NCBI GenBank assembly: GCA_033816765.1
Contig: CM066297.1
Coordinates: forward strand, 434,001 to 498,000
Length of the DNA: 64,000 bases
Direction: 5' to 3'
From: Nothopassalora personata
Taxonomy: Eukaryota; Ascomycota; Dothideomycetes; Mycosphaerellales; Mycosphaerellaceae
The first letter of the stretch is position 1. Each line of letters opens with the position of its first letter. The notes beneath the pieces are model-generated. The model ran no database searches. It had not been told where the DNA came from and saw nothing but the letters and a program-made list of their open reading frames with translations. Positions 44,693 to 56,221 of the stretch are shown piece after piece. The position numbers and the translations under genes were made by a program.

Positions 44693-45415
44693 ATGGCGAC
44701 AACAGCGACCACACAAGGGGTACGTCGGTTCAATGCGCATCGCGAACACCTGCTGACCAAGACCAAGGCAACGGTGACGACTTCCGCATCCACACGGATT
44801 TTCGCCATCTTCGAGTTGGCAGAACAGATTCTCCTCGAACTCCCAATGCGCGACCTCCTCGTCCACCAGCGCACTTGCCGCCAATGGCAGGCTGTAATGG
44901 TCGAGTCCGCGAAACTCCAGCAGGCCATGTTCTTCAACTCCGCCACTTTCCGAACGCTGGTTATACACGAAGGTCGCAGCCACACTGGCAGTCGCAATGT
45001 CCTCTCACACCCTCTGTTCGGCACACCCATGAGGCCACTGGAAGACGTGCGGGGTGCTCTCGAAAGACCAGAGGCTTCTTGGCGCAGACAGCTCATCACT
45101 CAGCCGCCAGTCGCTGAGGTGTATGCATACATGCGATGTGCCACGTCGCTAGGACCGAAGGTGACCATTACCGCTCGTGGACTTGGGGTCACGATGGGCG
45201 ATGTTGCGAGGGTGTTTGGAAGCTACAGGGCTAGTGAGGTGCATTTTCGTGGCGATGGGGCTTGGCGGAAGGTGGAATGGAAGCGGCTCGCCGCGTGGAA
45301 ACAGGTGCAGGCTGTGAAGGGGGTTGAGTATGAGGGGTTGTGGTCTTGGGGGGAAGATGAGGAGTCGGAGAGTGGTGGTAAGGAGTTGGAAATGGTGGAT
45401 GATGTTACTTTGTAG
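44693..45415 (+). CDS. F-box domain protein
   Basis: Single exon of 240 residues from the ATG at 44693. A fungal-type F-box sits at about residues 38-80 (FELAEQILLELPMRDLLVHQRTCRQWQAVM followed by KLQQAMFF), the form common in filamentous ascomycetes. The rest has no repeats or recognised substrate-binding domain, and the C-terminus is acidic. F-box proteins bridge Skp1 to substrates in SCF ubiquitin ligases; the substrate is unknown. The gene is divergent from the three-repeat protein gene. Confidence 0.75.
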   Translation: MATTATTQGVRRFNAHREHLLTKTKATVTTSASTRIFAIFELAEQILLELPMRDLLVHQRTCRQWQAVMVESAKLQQAMFFNSATFRTLVIHEGRSHTGSRNVLSHPLFGTPMRPLEDVRGALERPEASWRRQLITQPPVAEVYAYMRCATSLGPKVTITARGLGVTMGDVARVFGSYRASEVHFRGDGAWRKVEWKRLAAWKQVQAVKGVEYEGLWSWGEDEESESGGKELEMVDDVTL

Positions 45416-45788
45416 GAGCAAGGGCTGGTGACGAAGTCCATTGTCACTGAGCGCCTTCCTTCATACCAAGAAAGGATGCCCCGCCTTTGCTCGATCTGAG
45501 GGATTGTGGCTACGTAGCGAGGACTGTGGCAATATACGAGCGTATTGATCGCACGCTGTAGTGGCGATTTCTGGTATCTGGTACATGTATCTGTGGCTAT
45601 CTATTGTAAGCTGAAAGCCATGTGCGTACGATCTTTGCTGTCGGACTGCTTCGAAAGCGGCATCATCTTAATATTGCACCAGTAATAATGTATCTAGCCC
45701 AACGCACCGACCGGCCTCAGCCACTCCTCGTTCGCCTCCGTAAGATCAGCAACAGGAATCTCAGCCTGATTCGACCCATTCTCCCCCG
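45416..45788. other. Intergenic stretch between the F-box gene and the unresolved gene
   Basis: Convergent 3' flanks; nothing recognised. Confidence 0.5.
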
Positions 45789-46623
45789 CTATGGCATCTC
45801 TCCCACGCCCATGTGCGTACAATACCGTAATCCCACATCGAACTTCACCATCTGATGCGGGCCATCAATCCAGCAGTGCCCACCGCTCTGTTCCGGATAG
45901 TCCTCACGCTCTTTTTCAAGGATCCGCTCGCCAATGATCTTTCGCCGCCCTCGCCACCAGTATTCTCAGAGAACTTCGCAATGACTGCTGTCGAATCGCG
46001 GTCCGTCCTTCTCACGCTCTTCAGCGCAAAAAGCTCCCAGCATACCTCGCCGCAACACGGCTCTCCGAAGATCTCTAGCTTGCAGCCTGCTTCTTTGAGC
46101 TTGGACGAGGGCCTCGCACATCTTATGGGAGGATCCGACTTTGACATTACCTTCTTTGGGAGTTGTGGCGCTGTGCTTGACGTGGAATCAGTGGTCTTCG
46201 CCGTGGAGTTGATAATCGAGGTACTAATTGGCGAGCAAATCGCATTTCTCGTCCAGGCTTCTCCTTCTCCAGTGTCGCAGCGAACCAGGTAGTACCTACG
46301 ACCGGGCCTTGCTTGTTACGACTTGCTCCAGCATGGGATTGACAGCGTGTGAACGTCAGCTGACGAAGCTGTTCCATCACGCGTCTCTGCGGGTCTGGGA
46401 AACACTGCTGAGAGGAGAGGTAGCTGATGGTCACTTCGACTGGGGCGAGCCCGTCGTCTTCCAGGAGGCCTTGGTAAGCACAGCCTTGCCCCGATGTAGT
46501 GCCGCATCGCGCGTAGGAGAAGGCGACAGTAGAGCGGAGCGTCTTGTCAATGAGGATGTACAGGATAGGTTCGGCGCTGATATCTCCCCGCAGGCCTGGG
46601 AGCTCGAGAATAACTGCTTCGAG
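45789..46623 (-). CDS. Unresolved multi-exon hypothetical gene (5' end not found)
   Basis: Between 46623 and 45789 the minus strand carries protein-like segments in three linked frames. First segment: LEAVILELPGLRGDISAEP, ILYILIDKTLRSTVAFSYARCGTTSGQGCAYQ..., running to a possible donor (AAG|GTAATG) near 46147. Then a short Arg-rich exon, a possible donor CGAG|GTATGC, and a last exon beginning EYWWRGRRKIIGERILEKE and ending YCTHMGVGEMP at the TAG 45789-45791. A TAG acceptor immediately precedes 46623, but I could not find the first exon. No family recognised. A real gene is more likely than not because Trp/Tyr/Cys-rich blocks persist on one strand; the structure is provisional. Confidence 0.35.
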
Positions 46624-46776
46624 CTAGGCAGAGATCGATGGGAGGAATTCGTACTATTCTGCAAGTTCGATGAAGTTGAGAAAGACGCGGATCGCATGAT
46701 GAGCTCAAGCAACGAAAGACTTTCTTCTCCAGCCACCAGCCCTCTGGCCAGCGAATCTGATGAAAAAGGATCGGTT

Positions 46777-46907
46777 GGAGAAGGTGGGAATCGAACACCA
46801 CATCTCTGAGTTTGTATGGTACTGGCGGACGGTTGCCACCCTTCGCATGTCAAAAGAATGAAGACAGCTAGGGCCCCTCAGAATCTTGACCGTTGGACGA
46901 CCTCTCC
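46777..46907 (-). other. tRNA-like sequence (possible intron-containing tRNA or tRNA pseudogene)
   Basis: On the minus strand, GGAGAGG (ending at 46907) can pair with CTTCTCC (46777-46783) to form a seven-base acceptor stem with one G-T pair. An A-box-like TCGTCCAACGG follows the 5' strand, and a T-arm-like GTGG-TGTTCGATT-CCCAC precedes the 3' strand, with a B box one mismatch from GGTTCGANNCC. A TCTGA/TCAGA pair could be the anticodon stem. The 131-nt length would need an intron of about 55-60 nt. The D-stem does not pair well, the T-arm has one extra base and no clear U33-anticodon is visible, so it may be a decayed copy. Confidence 0.3.
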
Positions 46908-47566
46908 TGTGTTGTGTTGGAGTGGAGGAAGGGAAGGGAGAGATCAAGGGGAAATTCCTGCACTTTTATGCTTGCGTGCGTGACTAATAGCTGGAAGCTC
47001 TGCGGCGATATCCACTTCAGCTCAAATGCTGGGATTGTTTGGGTGATATGGACGAATGAGGAGGATGGTAAAGGGGTTCGGCATGCCGAAGTGCTGTCGG
47101 GCCGAGAAGATGGTCGCAAATATCTGAGACCGTCAATTGCTCTTCAGCTTGTCGTTGTGAGGAACGAATTGGCATCAATCTGCCCAACACATGCAACGAA
47201 CAAAGAGCACACCTTATCCAAGACTCAAACTATTGTAGAATTTGACAGGCAGAAGATGAGAACTTGGAGCTGAACCTGAACCGCTTTCGCTATTTGACTA
47301 CTTCATGCTCGCGATGATATTTGGTATCGTCGATAAACTAGCAATATCTGACCCGTCCAAGCGATTCCTTTCGTCGCGCGTTCCTCTCGCGCTTGATCCC
47401 TCAAAGCTTCGCCCTTGGCATCAGGCTCTTACGCCTACACCACAGCAGCAGTTAGTCAAACCGCCTCATATCATCACCACAAACGCCTTCCGTCCAAGCT
47501 CAAGCTCAATCTCAAGCTCATTCGTCGCGTCATTGCTCATCAGATCCGATCCGATCCGATCAGTCC
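46908..47566. other. Intergenic stretch upstream of the GPD1 3' end
   Basis: No supported gene. A GATCC-type short repeat (about 47535-47560) lies just outside the GPD1 stop codon. Confidence 0.5.
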
Positions 47567-48838
47567 TTACTCGTTAGGCGGCTCAATCAAATCCGGAATC
47601 TCCTCCGGCTTCCTCTTCCCCTCCAGCACCTCATACACCGCCGTAAGCAACGGGAACTCCTTCTCCACGCCCTGCGCTTTCAAGAAGCTATGAACCTCAT
47701 ACGCCGTACTCGTGCCCTGCAACTTCTGCCCGTTCAACTCCCGCTCCTCAATCTCGTTGATGCTCTTGCCCTCCTTGATGGACATCTTCGCACACCGGAA
47801 ATTCCTGCCTCCACTACAAGACGTAATCATATCCGCTACGCCACAACTCTCCTCCGTGATCGTCTCGCGCTTGAAAGTTTTAGCGAAGAACGCTTCGCCG
47901 AATTTGATCTCCTCGAGGATGCCGACACGCATGATGGCGGCTTTTGCGTTGTCACCCCAGCCTAGACCATCGACCCAGCCGGCTGAGAGGGCCACGACGT
48001 TTTTGAGGGCGCCACCGAGGGAGACGCCGGCGACGTCGTGGACCATGCGGACGTGGAAGTAGGGGCGGTGGAGGAGTTTCTTGATGTTTGCGTGGTTGAG
48101 GGGAGGATACTCTGCGGGGAGGGCCATGAGTTTCTGCTGCTTGCCCTTGGGTGTGGTAGCTACCCCATTGAGGGCTTGCAGGTTTGCGGACGAGCCGTGA
48201 GGTGAGCCAGAAGGCGTTCCTTCGGGCGTGGGTCGGCGGGAGTCCATGTGTGGCGGGTCGTAGGCGACAGTTGTCTCGCACCACTTTTCGAGAGCGATCT
48301 CCGAGGCAATGTTTGCGCCACTAAGAGCGCCGACGTAGATTCCTAGCTTCTGGCCGATGCTGTCGGAGAAGAGGTCGCAGCCTTGATCGGAGACTTCGAC
48401 GCCTTTGATGCAGGAGATTCCGCGGGCGTAGGGGAGGTGTTTGCCCTTGATGTTGTCGCAGATGCGGCCGATGAACTGGTGGGGGAGGTTGAAGATGAGG
48501 ATTGTGGCATCCTTTACTGCGTCGACGACGTCCGGATTGGCGATGATATTTGCCGGGAGCTGTATGCCAGGCAGGTACTTGACATTCTCGTGCAGGCCAT
48601 TGACGAGTTGAGTCAACTTCTGTGGCTTTTTGCAGAGCTCTGAGCCTGGGTCGAAGTGTTTGCTGTCCTTGGGAATCTGCACTTCCTCCTCGTACACCCA
48701 CATCTGCACCTCGTCGTCGAAGATTTCCTTGTTCTCTTTCACATTCTCTGCGATGACCTTGGCGATTGTTGTGCCCCAGTTGCCTGATCCCACCACGCAC
48801 ACCTTGTGCTTCTTCGAGTGCACTCCGAGGCTCGCCAT
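47567..48838 (-). CDS. GPD1: NAD-dependent glycerol-3-phosphate dehydrogenase, cytosolic
   Basis: Single exon of 423 residues. The ATG at 48838 ([27 protein letters not shown]) is chosen; the frame is open upstream for 134 codons but that part is low-complexity 5' UTR-like sequence. The nucleotide-binding loop is GSGNWG (17-22). Catalytic and substrate-binding blocks are intact: [50 protein letters not shown]. The enzyme reduces dihydroxyacetone phosphate to glycerol-3-phosphate, feeding osmolyte glycerol, lipid synthesis and NAD regeneration. An insertion of about 30 Pro/Gly/Ser-rich residues ([16 protein letters not shown]...) follows the first domain and is absent from yeast Gpd1. It ends in PPNE, with no obvious peroxisomal signal. 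Confidence 0.95.
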   Translation of the reverse strand: MASLGVHSKKHKVCVVGSGNWGTTIAKVIAENVKENKEIFDDEVQMWVYEEEVQIPKDSKHFDPGSELCKKPQKLTQLVNGLHENVKYLPGIQLPANIIANPDVVDAVKDATILIFNLPHQFIGRICDNIKGKHLPYARGISCIKGVEVSDQGCDLFSDSIGQKLGIYVGALSGANIASEIALEKWCETTVAYDPPHMDSRRPTPEGTPSGSPHGSSANLQALNGVATTPKGKQQKLMALPAEYPPLNHANIKKLLHRPYFHVRMVHDVAGVSLGGALKNVVALSAGWVDGLGWGDNAKAAIMRVGILEEIKFGEAFFAKTFKRETITEESCGVADMITSCSGGRNFRCAKMSIKEGKSINEIEERELNGQKLQGTSTAYEVHSFLKAQGVEKEFPLLTAVYEVLEGKRKPEEIPDLIEPPNE

Positions 48839-49891
48839 GTTGCTCTGCGTATGGGGCGTATTTGGGTGTATTCGACGGATCTGCTGCTTTGGTATGTCGC
48901 TCTCTCTAGCTCTTTGCTTCAAGCTCCGTGTAGTCGTCGGTGTATAGCTCGGTGTCGTGCTTGTGTGTGTCGACCGAATGATTTGTGCCGAAGGAGGCAC
49001 GAAGCAGTGACTTTGGCGCGCGTGGAAGTGGAAGTGGAAGTGGTAGCCTTCTCCCGGGACGCTTCTTCTTGCTGGGACCGTGGTGCATCTACATGTGAAG
49101 CATTCCTTCAACGTCAAGTGTACCGCTCTCGCTAGTAACATATAGCTCAACGAACGGAAAGTTTTGGTTGAAAGATCGCTGATGATCCTGCACCGAATGA
49201 CGCACCTCCTGCATTGCCTCAGCGTGAGCACGAGAGCCACACCAGGTTGGAGATATTCACCACGGCATAGATCGGAAACAAACCATATGTTGCAAAATCA
49301 ATCCCTCGGTGCAGTGCTTGTCAATGTGAACTGCTTCTCATTCACCTCGTAGCAGCTAAAACGCTACCTCTAAGTTACACCGGAGAGGAACATCCCTCCC
49401 GTCCAATCAGCTCAAAGCAAAAAAGGGCTCCGCCGCTTTGACATTAGTCACTAGTGGTATCATATGTAAGTTGCGCCATCCCAGCCCTTTGCTCCATTTG
49501 CATCCAATCTTCTTTGGTATCGTAGTCTTGCTTCCTTTGCAAATAGGCTCATAGATGCGATGCACCTTGGTATGTGAGGGTCAACCCATCAACATGCGCA
49601 AGCCGGAAACACCCCACTCGATCGTTCCCTTCCCAAGTACCTCCGAATATCCTGCGCCATCCTGTCTGCGCCTTTAGAACCCGCCTCTCCCATGTGATCA
49701 AACCACCCTTTGTCCAACGCCTGTTGAGGAAAAAGCATAAGTCGTGGTGACTCGTCTAAACAATCTGATAACGCCCGTTGCGTGATGCTCCTGCTATGTC
49801 GTGTCGTGCGTAAGGAGCTGGCCGTGAAAAGTGCAAACGCCCGCTTGTAAGCAAAGTGCGATGTAGTCGTGATATGTAGTATCGCTCATGC
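48839..49891. other. GPD1 5' region and ATG1 3' flank
   Basis: Contains a (GGAAGT)n hexamer repeat at about 49023-49042 in the presumed GPD1 5' UTR/promoter. No gene is called; small ORFs at 49164-49352 and 49756-49992 lack features. Confidence 0.55.
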
Positions 49892-52800
49892 TCACCGTGG
49901 TGATGCATTGGCGATGGTAGGGGATGCTGCGGCTGGTGATGGATTGTCAGCCTTGGGTGTTGATGTGCCGCTTGCTGAAGAGCGCCTAGCACTTTGTTGC
50001 TGTGCTATGAAAATCTTCTTCCTGAGTGCATTAAGGCGAGACTTTGCGCCATCGATCACTATGACTATGTTAGTGTCTGGAACGTCGTCAGTAGAACGAA
50101 GAAACTTACGCTTGATGACAGTCTGCCTGTCCTCTGTCTCCATGCCGTTGATGACCTCGTCCGCTGGCTTCTCCTTCTTCGCGCTCGGCTTGCGCATCAA
50201 TGGCTCATCATCGTTCTCGAGCACAGCTTCAAGGAGCATAATGGCAGTCTTATAGCCAAGCTCGCCCCCTGACATGTCTTCGCCGACGAGTTCTTGCACA
50301 GCTGAAGCACGACTCATCTCGACTGCTCGGTCAAACATCAGTCTTTCTGCGGTGATGCCGCTGGTGATACGAATGTGCTCAGCCGAGGTAGTGATAGTAC
50401 CAGAGTGCTGCGCCTGGTTATTTGGGTGTCCAGGATGGTCGTCAGGAAGCTGTCTCTGTGCGTGTTGCAGTTTCCGGCCAACCACTTCTGACTTCTCAAG
50501 GCACTCATTGAAGCGTGTGCGAGCCCATTTCACGACACCCAGTATGCGCATACCCACTGCAGATGAACAGCCAGATGACGAAGTCGGGTCAGAAGTGCCG
50601 CCGTCGTTCCTGCCCTGCTTTTGCCACCACTGTCCAGCGAGATCGATAGTCTTCGACAGGATCGCGAGCGCTTTCACGTACAGAACAAGCGCCTCCTCGG
50701 CAACGCCCACCACGGCCACGGTGGTCATGTCATCCTCATCTGCACGCCGCTCCTGAGCTTCTATTTGCTGAATGCCGAGAGCGTCTTGGGATGAAGGCGT
50801 CGCTGGAAGTAATTGCCGATACTTGACCTCTGCGAAGCCAAAAATGACATCGCTACGATGGGCGGCCTCCTCCATGATGCGGACAATCTTAGTTTCCTCG
50901 TCCATGGGCGCTTTGATCTCGTTCACATCACCAATCGCAAGAGTGCCGGCAGTCGGATAAGCTGGGAATGCGCCGTAACCACGCGGCGGGGAAGGACCAC
51001 CCATTCCAAATGGAGGAGAACTGCCCAATGATCCAAACAGACGCGCGTTCGCAGCGTTGAGGGCCTTGGTGAGCATGTTTGTGGCTGACTGCGGCGAGGG
51101 AGCGTAGCGCCTCTCAAAGGAGCCAGCACGCGCATGCCCGGCCGGCGCACGGCTTGTCATTTGCTGCATGGCGCGAGAGGGACTGGCTGGAGTGGCTCCG
51201 GTTTGTGATGTGGGCTGTCCTTGAGTTGTGGCACGTCTCACCATGGTACCCTGCTTAGCAGAAGAGCCATAAGTGTGCTGTTCAGCATCAAGCTCGTCCG
51301 CAAATGCATTGACTTCCACGGCGCGCTTCTCAATGACAACATACTCCTTTTCGAACGTGAGGTCCTGCTGAGTCTGCTCCCGCTCCTTCCGCGCTGCACG
51401 CTCGTTCTTGATCTTCTCGTCGTATGTCGGCTCACGCACCAGTGGTGGACCAGCAAGCGGCGACGAACGACTAGCGCGTCGCTGAATTGGTGGCGCTGGA
51501 GCAATCGGTTGTTGCTGCTGGTGCAACTCTTGGCGTCCCGGTGCGGTGATGTGGGCGACGATGCTTGGCCTATGTTGCTCGCGCTGACCCGGCTGTCTCT
51601 TCGTGCCCGTCGTTGAAGCCTCGGCTTGATCCGGTCTTCCTGATGGTGACTTTCGGCGGCTCACCTCCTCTGCTTGCTGCTGGTCGATGTCTTGCTCTGA
51701 CGACTTCCTCGACGATGCTCGTCTTGTAAGCTCCTGTGACGGTCTCTTCTGCTGCGTACGCTGCTCCGGAGTAGGTCGTAACGCAGCCGGTGTCTCCTCC
51801 ACGATCGTTGCCTTTCGTACAGTCTCTTCAACGATCGTCATCTTCTTGCCCAACTCCTCCACTTCAGCAATGAATCTCGGCACACTCTTTTCTTGCGGTC
51901 TATCTTCGTTGACCAGGCCGGGAATCTCACCAACAACGACTGTATCTTCGAAGAGGTCCTCGTACGTCATGCGCTCTAGTGGGCTCTTCTTCAGCAGTGC
52001 TCGGATCAGGTCCTTCATGCCGCGGCTGATGGTCATGTTCTTGTTGTCAAATATGATCTGGTCGTTAGCCTTCTCAATCTTCCTCAGGAGATCGACATGG
52101 TTCTGTGCCCGGAACGGAGGCTTGCCCACGATCATCTCGTGTAAGACAGTACCAGTAGACCAGAGATCAGCGCGCGCATCGTACTTCTCATAACGAAGGA
52201 TTTCCGGCGCCATGTATAGAGGGGAACCACAGAGTGTCTCGGCCATGGAGGTAGATGGAAGATGTCGCGCGAAGCCGAAGTCAGCAAGCTTGAGCATTGG
52301 AAGAGACGCCACACCGACAGCAGGAATCAGCGAATCTGCACTTGCGGCCAGCGGCACATCCTCCGGCTTCTGCTTTGACATGTAGGTGGGTGCCGGGTTG
52401 AGCAGTAGGTTCTGCGGTTTGATGTCTCGATGTATCAGGTTCTTGGACCGGAGGTACTTCAGCGCGCTGGCCACTTGCTTGAGGAAGTGCCGTGCCAACA
52501 CTTCGTTCAATCCTCCATGCTCAGGGTTCGGGTACTTCTTGAAGATGTCCGCCGTCTCGGGGAAGTTGGGAAGAGTGTGGCGCTTCTTCATAAACTGCGC
52601 CAGATCCGAAAGCTGACAGTACTCCATCACCAGGTAGATGTAGTTCGGCTTCTCGACGCATTTGAACAGCTGCACGATGTGTGGATGTCGTAGGCCTTTC
52701 AGGATGTCGATCTCGCTGCCCAGATTCTCCTTGAGTTTCTTAGACAACTTGGCCATCTGGACGGCTTTGACAGCGGCATAACTCCGCTTCTCCTGTTCAC

Positions 52801-53045
52801 ATTGTCAGTAAGTTGTTGCAGCATCGATGTATCCCACTGCAGCTCTTGTCGCAACGCTCGATCGGCAACAGGCCGGGGTCTCGTCATAGACATACCCGAT
52901 GCTGCGCGAGATAGACAGTGGCGAAGCTGCCTTTCCCAATCTCCTTGCCTCTCTTGAACTCGTCGATGCTCAGATCCGGCTCCGCTTCTGGCATCGGCGG
53001 TGGCCGCCGCGAGGATGATGGCGGATGTCGTGGCGAGGCCGCCAT
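49892..53045 (-). CDS. ATG1: Autophagy-initiating serine/threonine kinase Atg1
   Basis: Minus-strand exons 53045-52896, 52792-50110 and 50064-49892 join in phase to 1,001 residues. Exon 1 supplies the N-terminus and glycine loop IGKGSFATVYLAQHR; exon 2 the VAVK-equivalent AAVKAVQ, catalytic loop LIHRDIKPQNLLL, LADFGFA, and YMAPEIL. Between HRD and DFG is an insert (PAPTYMSKQKPEDVPLAAS) typical of fungal Atg1. After the kinase come a long disordered Gln/Ser/Pro-rich linker and a helical C-terminal region (tMIT-like) that binds Atg13 in other fungi. The 103-bp first intron is conventional; the second (50065-50109) is only 45 bp and in frame, and its removal restores TVIKLIVIDGAKSRLNALRKK. Role: starts autophagosome formation on nutrient starvation. 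Confidence 0.95.
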
Positions 53046-55300
53046 GATTGCGGCGTGGGATAGCGAGTCACAATCAATCAGAGACCTCCTCTTCTCGTAT
53101 GCCTAAGTGTCGTTCTCGGTGGTCGTTCTGTAGTTGGGATGCATGGGCACCAAAGGTTGACGCGATGCGGCGGGATGGATGCGGTGTCGGTTGCCAGGGA
53201 CTCGCTGCTCGGCCGGCTATGCGAGGTGCATGAGCACGGGTGGATGGTGAATGATCGGGCGGAGCGGTGCACGGGGCGACGGGGAGGTGCTCGTGATGGG
53301 TGGATGCGTCCGTCGTGTGTTGCCGCTGTCACAGTTGATGCCGTGACTCGAACCAGTGACGCTACGATAGGGCCGAAGGGTCTCGCGGACTAGGCTGGCG
53401 TGCTGCTGTGGGGTTGAAAGAGCGTTCTATTCGCGGGTTATTATACGTGCGGCGCGGACGCAGAGAGCGATATGCAAGCAATGAAGGGGAGCGTGTGCGG
53501 TGACGAATGGTGGTGGTGGTGGTGGTGGTGTTGCTGTTGTTGCTGCGGAGGTGAGGCCGTCGTAGGATGGGCAGAGGAGAGATGCTACGACGAGAGCTCA
53601 CCTGCAGCTAGTGGATGATCCCAGCCAGAATGACGCTAGCGGCAGGCGATAACACCAGCGACGCGCTGATAACCGTCTGTGCCAGAAGGTACTGCGAGTC
53701 TGCGACGCATGTGCTTCGCCAGCACTCTACCGCCCGGCGCACACGCACACGACCGGCTATGCTATGATGACAATGGCAAATAGAGCCCCATCATAGCGCT
53801 TCTTGTTAGCTTGCGTGCTCGGCCATCCTTATTGTGCACCATCGACTCCGCCTTGAAACACCACGCCTAGCTCAAGTCCGCATCCTCGGTACCTGAAGGG
53901 AGCATGATCAGATCACGCGTGATCGTGTCATTCGCAGCCGTTTCGACGTGCCTGTCTCTTCTCCGTTCATCATCGTGGCCCCGGCTGACAGCATATCCGC
54001 CGCGGTTTGCCAGAAGTTCCGCCGCTGCGCCAAAGAAACGGGCATGCTTCTGTAAAGTAATCTGGTCCCGATTGAACCCTTCACTTCGCCATCAAACACG
54101 TGTGTTATCCGAGACCGCTCCCGATGGCAATGCGAGCGCATGGGGCTGGTTGGCCTGAAACCCCAGGCATATCTCTAAACTGTATCTACAACCTACCAGA
54201 AGCTAGCTTGCCGCACATCTCCACGGCGCGATAAGCAGTGCGACCAGGCCGCGTGTGCTTGCACCGAGAGAGAGAGAGGAGCTGTGGCAGGCAGTGCGAT
54301 CTGAGCTTGCTATAGAACACCGCAATGGCACCAGGCGCTGAAAGATCATCTCAATGCGACAACGTGGTGCTATTCCCCCACCGGTGAGCATTGGGCAAGG
54401 CAGCGCAGTCCTGCAAACAACCAGGCGCCTATCAGGTCGACAATTAACCTTGCATTCGTCATCAGCATCAGCGCTAAGGTCATCGCATGATATATGTCGA
54501 CAAGCGACGAGCGATGCAAGTTCACATTGCCCCGTTGGTGGTGGCTTGGCACATAGCTATACAGTGACACAATCACGTAGCCTGAAGGACCCACCACCGA
54601 TTGCGTTGCACAGACAGCGACGCCACTAACGATCAATGTGTGCTCATCGATATGGTACGTACCACTGAGTACTCCTCGCGAGCCAGATCCAACTTACATG
54701 GAGATGTGAGGTGCAAACAGAGCTTCGTGGAACCCACCCACTCAACATGGCGTGCCCTCCTAACACGACCACCGCGCCGTTTCCGTGACAATAGCATCTG
54801 AGCTCGTACCAGTTGGCCAACATCCGCGGGAAAGGCTCCAAAGCCCCGCCTAGCAGTGCCCCAAACCAGGCGCAGGGGTGCCTGAGGCATCAAGCGCTTT
54901 GCTCACGGCTCCTTGCATACTTCTGCTCGCTGCGAACAGGTTGTAAGGCCAGGTGCCCACTCACAGCCCATATGGAAGGCGCTGCATCGATACCGCTCAT
55001 TTCTGCCCAATGTCTCAAAGCAGACAAGGCGTGGCGTGTGCTTCCTTGTCCGAAGCAAATAGTGCACACATCTATCCAGTCCTTACAACATAGCAGGGCT
55101 ACAGCCTCTGCTCGCTAGCTCGTTAAACTCCGCAGAGCCTCCTGATGCTAGAAATTGTCGGTTCTGGATGCAACCCCAGAATGTGATCGTTCGTAGACCG
55201 CTAGCCAACCACGTGTGTCACGCAGTTAACCCTATACGGCGTCCCCGGGCAGGTGGCCAGAGGCTGGACACCCCCTGGCCGCTTGCCCAACCTGCTGCAT
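53046..55300. other. Large intergenic stretch, no gene called
   Basis: About 2.2 kb upstream of ATG1 with only short ORFs on both strands, none with family features. It includes a (GGT)n run at about 53509-53530. It may hold an unrecognised non-coding or multi-exon gene. Confidence 0.5.
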
Positions 55301-56110
55301 ATACTTCATATACTCCGTGCTCTCCACCCTAAACTTCTCCGTCGCAACCAGATGTGCAAAGACCATAGCCGTTACCATGCAACTCCTCTCCCAAAAAACG
55401 TCCTTCCTTCATCCTCGCCTCCGCAACTTTGGAAAACTCTGTTAGAGTTGCCAAGATCTTGGGTCGGGAGTCTTCAGGTAACGTGAGCACCGCCTGTAGT
55501 CCCCAGGCACTGTCGTCGCTGCGGTAGAGTTCGTACGATTGCGATAGGATCGCGTGGCGGGCTGTGGGGCGTGAGGAGAGAGTCAAATGGGGAAGAGGAG
55601 GTTGGATCCTGGCTGAGACTGGAGGTCAGGGATGTGAGGCGAGATTTCGAGAGTCGGAGGCCTTGGCCAGGAATCCAGTCATGAGTGACCAGCTGTGATC
55701 AATGGATTTGATACGATTGCTGAAGAGGAGAGTATTGATTCGGCAATGAAGGCACCTGGTTCAGTGATCGCGGTTGTGTTGAATCGGGCTGGTCTGGAGT
55801 GTTATTGGCCCTGGGAACGCTGAGGTGACTGTGATAACTCCGTTCCTGGCATACGCCGGACGTAGCGCCAGTCGGGACCTTGGACGATGCCTTCTCGAGT
55901 TCCTGTTTTGCTGGAAGTCCGTCGAATCTGCACTCATCCTGGCAGCCGTGCTTGATGCATTGAGCGCATGGCAGATTCTTGGCGCATTTGACCTTGCGAC
56001 GATATCATACAGCGCAGGGTATCTGTGGGCGAGGGTGTTTGTGTTTGCGTCGAGTGGTGGGTTCGCTGATGTTGATGCTTGCAGTGTCGGTCTGACAGCA
56101 AAGTAAGATG
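55300..56110 (-). pseudogene. Decayed Zn2Cys6 transcription-factor gene
   Basis: On the minus strand at about 56080-55900 one frame reads RRKHKHPRPQIPCAV, a TGA stop, then YRRKVKCAKNLPCAQCIKHGCQDEC. This is the fungal zinc-cluster pattern C-x2-C-x6-C-x5-C-x2-C-x(6-8)-C with the second cysteine codon now TGA (56005-56007). The frame runs on through a Ser/Pro/Gln-rich linker, a second stop (CAT TGA near 55697), and further Ser/Pro-rich sequence. In another minus frame at 55586-55329 a helical C-terminal-like segment is seen (ILSQSYELYRSDDSAWGLQ). No single splice model removes all breaks. It is most likely an inactivated regulator; an unrecognised intron cannot fully be excluded. Confidence 0.6.
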
Positions 56111-56221
56111 CTGAGGATGCAAGCTCGGTCGGTTATGATTTGTCAGCAAGGAAGAAGTTCCTGCCACAACAAGTTGCCGCTTCCGCAAGGGACATGACAT
56201 GTCACAGTGGTGTGGCCACTG

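Noticed and set aside
46228..46809. 193-residue plus-strand ORF
   Set aside because: It runs antisense to the protein-like minus segments, and its end (GNRTPHL) is the typical translation of a tRNA T-arm region.
55981..56030. Intron removing the TGA in the decayed zinc cluster
   Set aside because: A GT (GTATGA) overlaps the stop, but the nearest AG would make an 18-bp intron, which is too short.
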